A stretch of 64,000 nucleotides of DNA, taken from Panaeolus papilionaceus. Taxonomy: Eukaryota; Basidiomycota; Agaricomycetes; Agaricales. This document shows, one piece after another, positions 57,820 through 64,000 of the stretch. The DNA lies in the NCBI GenBank assembly GCA_015501605.1, contig JADNRZ010000013.1:310001-374000 (forward strand), written 5' to 3'. Positions within the stretch are counted from its first letter, which is position 1, and each line of letters starts with the position of its first letter. Below the pieces are notes generated by a model. It did no database searches. It was not told the DNA's origin and worked only from the letters and a program-made list of their open reading frames with translations. The position numbers were made by a program, and so were the translations under genes.

Positions 57820-60798
57820 GGTATGGAAGTGGAGATGGCGGGTGTTAACAAAAAGATCTGGGGTCAGTGACAGATGTTGAAAATGACAAGCAACTCGTGC
57901 TGATTTATCAGTTGGTGTATGGTCTGCGGTCAGGGCCTCAAGATGTGCGCAGGTCAACTACATCGCGTGTCACGCGCACCCCTGAGTTAACATTCGAAGA
58001 AAGACTGTGCCCAGGAAATGTGTCGGCTGCTGTGGAGTTGATTAATTCTGATACTTGGCTGCCCTGATTGCGTTCGTCACGAGATGGCTATCGAGAGGCC
58101 ATCAAAGCCTTAAGAGGTTCTCTCGAAATGTAAGACGAACATATTTCACAAAGAAAAACATAAAAAAGGACCTGGCATTGCAAGCTTATCTGTTGTGGTG
58201 GTAATGAAGACGCAAATTGGGACGGCGAATCAACAGTGATCCAACACAGTCGTGAGAATGATTAGATAAATGATTGGATTGATCTGCAGACCAACCCATC
58301 TGTTCTGATTCTGAGAAGCGACTTAGGTCACAGTGATTCATTATCTCCTATGTCGGAAAAATCAAGAAAAAAGGATAAGTGGATACACACCTTGGATAAG
58401 CACCCATACCCCCATCAGCTTTTCGGGGGGGGTATAGGTTTCAGATAGCGCCTATATAGAGTAATCCACCTACACCACTGACTGTTCGGATCCAAGCTGA
58501 CCGTCACTTATGTTACTGATAGCAGTGATACCCCATGATGGACCTCATCATACCAATCGAGTACATGAGTTTCAGATAGCGCCTATATAGAGTATTGAGG
58601 TTCTAATACGAATCCAAGCTGATTGTTGTCCATGACACAGATACCAAATACGAACTGACTATTCAAATATTCTTACCGGCTATCACACCTCAGACCAGCA
58701 TTCGGTTGTGGCACAAATTGCAATAATTGAGTTTCATTTCTACATTACTGGTATACATGACTTAAAATAGATTGGTACTGTGTAGGTAGACACTGAGAGT
58801 CAAGGAATCAGAACCAATTGTGTTTACCTTCAGGTTTGCCGAAGCAATCTGTGAAGGTCATCCATCTCTCATACGTACACATGTGCTCAAAGCATCACAA
58901 ACGGACTCACATGGGCGTTAAGTAAGACTCAGAAAAAACATCGAGCTTAAAAAGAGACTTGCTAGTCATAGGACGCTATGAGTATCGTTGAGTAGGATAC
59001 TCACCATAACTGAACCGGATACATATGCGGAAGGAAAAAGGGAATTTAAGAAGAAGTGAGAATGGGGCACCTAGCGGGTAGACCCAGCCTATTTTATACA
59101 TTTTGCGTGTGGAGCCATTCACCCTAAGAACACGAACTTCGGGATGAGCACCACCATGTTGAAATGGAGCTGTGGAGCCCATACTCCAGCTAGAATGCCG
59201 GTTTCTTAGGAAAATTATTGTGAAGTCACAATTTAAAACCTCCTGGTCGACAGGACACCATCGCCGTACTGGAGGTTTTCCACTCCGTAACAATGTTATT
59301 AGTGTTGAGTATTTTAGTGAATTGCTGACTGTGTCTTCCTTTCACGATCCTTCATTCCAACATCCAGTGAACACTTAGGGACTGATTAGTGTATATCAGT
59401 GATTGCTGCTGCTCAGATACCCTATCTCTACAATTCAAGATATCCGAGGTGTAGACATTGTGGGAAATTAAGTTATTACATAGGCATTGTATGCGCTGAC
59501 GCTGAGTGATCATCCTTACCTGACATTCGGGCTGTATACAACGTGTAGTCAAGATCAGCCCTTTTGCCTACATAGGAGTGCCGATCCACTGGTGATTCCC
59601 CCCCTCGCTCTCACTGATGTGATCATATAATCAGGATAGCTACCGATGGTGTTTGACACACTCATGATATGAGGCTGACACCCCACCCATCAGTGACCTC
59701 GAAACGACTGACATGCACCCATACCCCCATCAGCAACCGCAAGTGCTGATAAGCAAATCACGATTTTTCCGACACAAAGACTAATATGTAATTAGATTGC
59801 TTCGAATTCAATATTTTCGAGTGTTCGACTGGTCCCACAAGCTTAAATACAAAAGGAATCCCTAGGGTCATCCTATAAATGACATGAGCATACAGCCCAT
59901 GTACATTATACATGACAAACGGGACCGACGCTGCACGCGGCACAATCCGAGGCCTTCGTCAAAGTTGCACTGACGAAAAAAAAAAGGAAAAAAGAACAAA
60001 AAAGAACAACAAAAATAATATAATAGAAAAGAAATAAAAAAAACAATGTCAAATCTGGCAAAGGCACAGGGCCGCAGGCAAATTAACGACGCTGCTCAGA
60101 ACCACACTGAGAGACTGGAGACTCGAGAGTGGTGAATCAGTCCGGGATGAGGCGAAGCCTCATCAGAGGATAAGATGCAGTGAGTAAGCATAAGCGTGTC
60201 ATCATTTGGCTGTATCGATGCAGCCAAACATCCGACGCGCGGGGTGGGGTTATGCCACCTTCGCGCTCCTTCCACCCCATTCTTTCCTTCGAAACTTTTT
60301 CTCTGCGAAAAATTTTAGGCATCGTCAAAGAGAGCTCGACAAAAGCTCCATTTTCTTTTAACCCGCCCACCCTCTCCAGTGCATGGGAAGGCCGCTTGGC
60401 ATCCAGCTGGGATAGCCTCGGCTTGCCCTAGCGCTCTGGTCGCTTGGCGCAGCGCTTTCATCACGACGCAGACGCGAAATTCGGACGCGTTTCGCGCGAA
60501 AACCTGAGACGCGTATCGTCGAAGGTTTGACGCGTCGTGATCACGTGAGGCTTTCAGATTTCACGTGCGAGTCATTTTCGGAGCGCCCGCCAAACGACCC
60601 CCGCACCCTCACAAACTATGAAACCTCACAGTTTGTTAACATCTGATATTCATCCTAACACTGACATAAATAATCATCGAAACCGTATTATCCTTCCTCC
60701 CTCTCACGCGGAGAAAGCTCGCAACGGATATCTTATTGATGAATGAGGCTGAGCAGGGCACGTGAGATGTGCAATGAAGTCACGTGGGGCACCAAACG
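57820..60798. other. Gene-free, repeat-bearing region
   Basis: About 3 kb. A 26-bp exact direct repeat (58438-58463 and 58569-58594) contains the AGATAGCGCC core seen elsewhere. A 20-bp exact direct repeat (58400-58419 and 59715-59734) reads GCACCCATACCCCCATCAGC. An A-rich stretch lies at 59975-60045. 60460-60560 is GC-rich with clustered ACGCGT sites (separate entry). No gene is supportable. Confidence 0.5.
60472..60566. promoter_or_regulatory. Cluster of ACGCGT (MCB) and CACGTG boxes
   Basis: ACGCGT occurs at 60485-60490, 60509-60514 and 60530-60535. ACGCGAAA lies at 60472 and CGCGAAAA near 60494. The palindrome TCACGTGA is at about 60541 and another CACGTG near 60562. ACGCGT and CGCGAAA are the sites of the Mbp1/Swi4 (MBF/SBF) G1-S regulators in fungi. 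No convincing gene starts nearby on either strand. Confidence 0.5.
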
Positions 60799-62004
60799 TC
60801 AAAGCTTGGCGGGGGACGAGCTGCGGGGTAAAAGTACCCGAAGCCTAAAGGCCTCGGAAGCAATGCCTCCTACTACCCACCACAGCGTTCTGGTTCCGTG
60901 TTTTTTGAACGGGGCTCGACAGAAATGTTGATGATACGCCCAAGCGCTTTGCTGATGAAAGTGACTGCAGTAAAACTCGTTTTGGCAGCGCGAACAGCAT
61001 ATCAAAGGCTTTCCATCTCCCTTAAATCCTTCCGGAACACCACAAAAAGCGCAGAAGGTACGTATATGCCTAAATTCCCAATACCTCCGCACATAGTCTA
61101 CCGTTTCCAACATTTCGTCATCCCATGGTTCCCTTCGAGCAAGCCTCCTAGCTGTGCAATTGTACGTCGCATGTTCGAAGGTATGAGACTTGGCGAACTT
61201 AGGAAGACAATCCTGGACATAGTCTTCTAGCCGTGCAACGATGAATGCATCCTCGGTGTGATATCCGCGTCCCGCGTCGCCATGTTGCATTGAAGACAAA
61301 TCGACGATAGTGTCAACTGGACCTGCGTCGCCCATATTCGCAGATGTCGACGAATCGAGTGAGGTTAGACCAATGACGCTATAAGCAACCTCTTCATCTG
61401 AAGCATTGTTGACGAAGGTTTTTGTGGGAGTGACCGTCACCGTAGCTTCAGTTGGTTCGATTAGAGTAAACTCAACTGCTTTTCGGGTGTACGGCGAAGT
61501 GAGGAACTCTTGTGCAGGTTTGTTCCCTAAAGGCGGGATTCGAACTCGAAGGAGGGGACTAGTGTCGGGCCAAGTGTCAAAGAGACACTCCAGTAAATTA
61601 GTTGTCGTATCAGAACCGCCACGGTTCCGAGATCGCCAATAGATTGTTTCCTGTTCTCGGAGAGTGAGCTTCGAAAGTGATGGTGGTACAGGGGGCTTAA
61701 GAATATTTGTGGGGAGTTCAAGTTCCTCGGATTGTTGATTGCCTACGGTACGCTTCATTTGTGAACCAAATACAATCCCAAGCCTATGGGAAGGGTCTGA
61801 TTGTCCCCACTTCGTCCTGGCATTCTTGTTGATTTTCCTTGATTGAAATGTCGTTGTCGTGATCTCTTGAAGCCTGGTGTTATGAAAGTAGCGATCGCGG
61901 CGAGCACGTTCATAGTTTAACAGAACCAGAAGGTCGTGCAGATCGACGACATAACGTTCCAGTGGGTTCACAGGCTTCAAGAGTACGAGTAACACATCTG
62001 GCAT
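60799..62004 (-). CDS. MYND zinc-finger protein
   Basis: A single long frame on the minus strand. The first ATG is at 62004 (MPDVLLVLLKPVN); the open frame extends only a few codons further. It ends at 60799, giving 401 residues. The N-terminal 300 residues are not recognised. Near the C-terminus is a MYND-type finger with the order CAFC, CCSRC, FYCSHFHQQSAWAYHQHFC, which fits the C-x2-C, C-x2-C, C-x3-H, H-x3-C ligand pattern. MYND fingers bind short proline-containing peptides. Two CACGTG sites lie just past the 3' end. Because the first residues are hydrophobic and start abruptly, an upstream exon is possible. Confidence 0.65.
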   Translation of the reverse strand: MPDVLLVLLKPVNPLERYVVDLHDLLVLLNYERARRDRYFHNTRLQEITTTTFQSRKINKNARTKWGQSDPSHRLGIVFGSQMKRTVGNQQSEELELPTNILKPPVPPSLSKLTLREQETIYWRSRNRGGSDTTTNLLECLFDTWPDTSPLLRVRIPPLGNKPAQEFLTSPYTRKAVEFTLIEPTEATVTVTPTKTFVNNASDEEVAYSVIGLTSLDSSTSANMGDAGPVDTIVDLSSMQHGDAGRGYHTEDAFIVARLEDYVQDCLPKFAKSHTFEHATYNCTARRLARREPWDDEMLETVDYVRRYWEFRHIRTFCAFCGVPEGFKGDGKPLICCSRCQNEFYCSHFHQQSAWAYHQHFCRAPFKKHGTRTLWWVVGGIASEAFRLRVLLPRSSSPAKL

Positions 62005-62787
62005 ACCCAAGTCTCGAAAGTGTCATTCGATGGTAAGATCTCTGACAATGGCCCCATTAAATACCATGCGCGCCTTGTTGTCAGGTTTCAGTTGAGTTTA
62101 GATAATATTCTGTTGTTCTCTTGTCGGTCGCAAAAAAGCATGACCGAAGCAATGCTGAAAATGGAAGAATAATTTGAAAGGTCTTGGATAATGGTCGAGT
62201 TCACTGTAAACCCCACGCAGGGGTTATTACCCCCTTTGAAGTTAGGTCAAATCCTTCCGCGAAAGGGGGTATTCCACTATCTAAAAGGGGTCAGCTCATG
62301 AACGCAACTCATGCAGAAGGGGTTTAAATCAGACTTACAGATGAGCTATTGTTGCTTTTTCATGGAGGTTTAGAACCCAATTTCACCCCTTTGAGAGGCA
62401 TTTAAAACTTACTTAAAAGCCCTAAAATCGGGAGGAAATACTTTCCTAATTTTGAGCCACCAAAACTCCTTCTAAATGCGTTATTGTAGAGACTTAAATG
62501 AGATATTTCCGCAGCAGAATTAGGGGAATAGATGTATTAAAAGACGAGAAAAACTACTATTGAAGGGGGATAATACCGTGTTGAAAGGTGTCAAAAAGGA
62601 TGTAAAAAGGGTTTAATATCGATAATAAATGGAGGTAATAAATCGAGTGAGAATCAATGAAATGGGGATTATAAACTAAGTAAGCGGGGTAATTTAGAGG
62701 AAACACAATAGGCAATAGAAATCATGAAATGTGGACAGGTGTTCAAACAATAACAAAAGGGGGGAATTAGAAACGAACCCAGAACCC
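62005..62787. other. AT-rich intergenic region with scattered G-runs
   Basis: About 780 bp with many AAGGGG/CCCCTT strings at irregular spacing and no gene. The ends show weak inverted similarity (GGTTATTACCCCCTTTGAAG against the reverse of TTGAAGGGGGATAATACC), which might mark a worn element. Confidence 0.35.
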
Positions 62788-64000
62788 TCAAGCGGATGAT
62801 TTCGGCCTCTTTGCCTCGCGACCTGTTTCCATTGACTGTGCCTTCGAAGCTTTCCTTTTCGTCCCTTTCCCGGTCTTAGCGCCGTGCACATCTTGATCGT
62901 CGTCATCGGCTTGGATTGGGCTTGGAGGATTTTCCATCAGATCCTCGTCGATATCATCTTGAGGGCTTATGTAGGCGCTGTTGCTATTAGTCGGTGCTGT
63001 TACATCCATCTCGTCGTCGCCGCCATCATCGTTGTTGTTGTCAACATCCATCGGGGGCGGCGCTACGTCATCATCCCCAGCAGTTCCTTTGCCATCATCG
63101 TCGTCCTCCTCAGCTCCCTGCTCTTGTGCCGCCACACCATCCTCATCCTCATCCTCGTTGTCCTCCTCATTAGAACTGTTGCATTCCCCACCAGACTGCC
63201 CAGCCTCTTCCTCCTCCTTCTCCTCTTGCGGCTTGGGCTTGCTGTTCTTTTGTTTGAGAGCCAAGGTATGCCTGCGATTCTTGATGAGAGATTGGATAAT
63301 CTCAACAATAGGCCAGGCTTGATGGTAACGTTCGAAAACTGGCATTTCTTTCCGTATCTAGATTAAAAAAATTAGCACATTTAAATAGTAAAAATGTAGA
63401 ATAGTGACACTTACAACGTTGACAATTGAGGAGACGCGCCCGAAACCCAAAGATCGAATTGTATCGGTTTCGGGATGGACACCGAGCTGGATCAGTCTCC
63501 GGTAAACGTCGTGCTAGTAAATGACAGTTATTCGAGATATATCAACACAACGATTAAGGCTGAACTTACCCGAATTTTCAGATACTCTTCAGTGTGACCC
63601 TTCAGTCCGTCATCCATTCGCATTGCGTTGGCAAGCCTAGTCGTGTTGGCAGGTTTGGGGATGAGGTTTTTCTCAGGAATGATAACGTGTGTGCTATCGC
63701 GGGACTGTTGCTTCACGAGCGAGGCATTTTTGGCTGCAAAGTGATGTTAGTATTGAGCATTGAAAACACTGAAAATAAGACATACCTCTTTCAGCAGTGA
63801 GCTGGGCTTTCAGAGACTCAACCTCTGCGTGCTCGTTGCTATTGCCTGGTGGCACCGTTGCATTACCTGATGGCAATCAGTTTAGCAAGGGAAAAAAAGG
63901 GTGAACATACCAGCTGCGGCATTGCCCTCGGTGCCAGCATGACTGCCTTTGCTACCTTCATCCGAGGCAGTCTGCGCCGTCTTCTTATTGGCAGGCTTCT
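62788..64000 (-). CDS. Agaricomycete-expanded protein with acidic tail, C-terminal part (runs off window)
   Basis: Several minus-strand exons ending at the stop at 62788. Readable pieces in order: KKTAQTASDEGSKG at the window edge, then VESLKAQLTAER, KNLIPKPANTTRLANAMRMD, HTEEYLKIR, HDVYRRLIQLGVHPETDTI, and FERYHQAWPIVEIIQSLIKN. The LIPKP...A(M)...Y motif followed by a helix with W.....IVxxxLxN is one I recall from proteins multiplied in mushroom genomes, often near transposons. The last 140 residues are an Asp/Glu-rich low-complexity tail ending in a bipartite basic stretch (KGTKRKASKAQSMETGREAK). No function is known. Confidence 0.5.

Noticed and set aside
60137..60431. Small frames next to the ACGCGT cluster (both strands)
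   Set aside because: Low-complexity, no domain, and neither start codon is well placed; I could not support a gene there.
62030..62700. Possible worn transposon with AAGGGG-rich ends
   Set aside because: The inverted similarity is weak and short, and no flanking duplication is visible.

Overview
This window looks like nuclear DNA of a mushroom-forming basidiomycete (Agaricomycetes). Genes are dense and cut by many short introns (about 47-75 bp, GT-AG). The housekeeping genes are fungal: MSH4, YL1/Vps72, GET2, a MYST acetyltransferase and MED9. Several families are ones known to be expanded in Agaricomycetes: a KDZ transposase with a CxC2 cysteine cluster, a Plavaka-type protein relic, a DUF6698-like protein and kinase-like proteins. 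All calls come from reading the sequence; no database search was run.

Layout. 0-17 kb is a conserved gene block: the start of an MFS transporter, Rab18-type GTPase, MSH4 (meiotic recombination), YL1/Vps72 (SWR1 chromatin remodelling), an unknown 884-residue protein, a tRNA-Gln gene with an intron followed by two decayed tandem copies, GET2 (tail-anchored protein insertion) and a mitochondrial ribosomal protein. A 544-bp MITE with TA target duplication lies at 2.2-2.7 kb. 17-22 kb holds a compact kinase-like gene and, convergent to it, a gene that appears to fuse a PD-(D/E)XK-like domain to a pseudokinase. 22-27 kb is gene-poor and repeat-rich, with a perfect head-to-tail dimer of a 202-bp palindromic-ended element. 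27-29.6 kb has a DUF6698-like gene and a small membrane protein gene.

29,642-40,196 is a complete-looking 10.55-kb DNA transposon. It is bounded by 230-bp terminal inverted repeats that differ at about 5 positions, with palindrome-bearing subterminal repeats inside them. It carries an apparently intact KDZ transposase and three further genes, including a four-exon 99-codon basic protein. Its right end abuts a truncated Plavaka-type reading frame. 41-43.5 kb contains a decayed kinase-like copy. 43.8-48.5 kb returns to conserved genes: a MYST acetyltransferase divergent from MED9, then a single-pass membrane protein. 48.5-60.8 kb alternates repeat deserts with two more kinase-like paralogues (one intact, one decaying, head to head) and a DUF4246 gene. 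The window ends with a MYND zinc-finger gene and the 3' part of an acidic protein of a type common in Agaricomycetes.

The most interesting items are the defined KDZ transposon with its cargo and candidate transposase-binding palindromes, the four-copy compact kinase family at different stages of decay, the nuclease-like/pseudokinase fusion, an 8-nt micro-exon inside the MSH4 Walker A motif, and the tRNA-Gln array.
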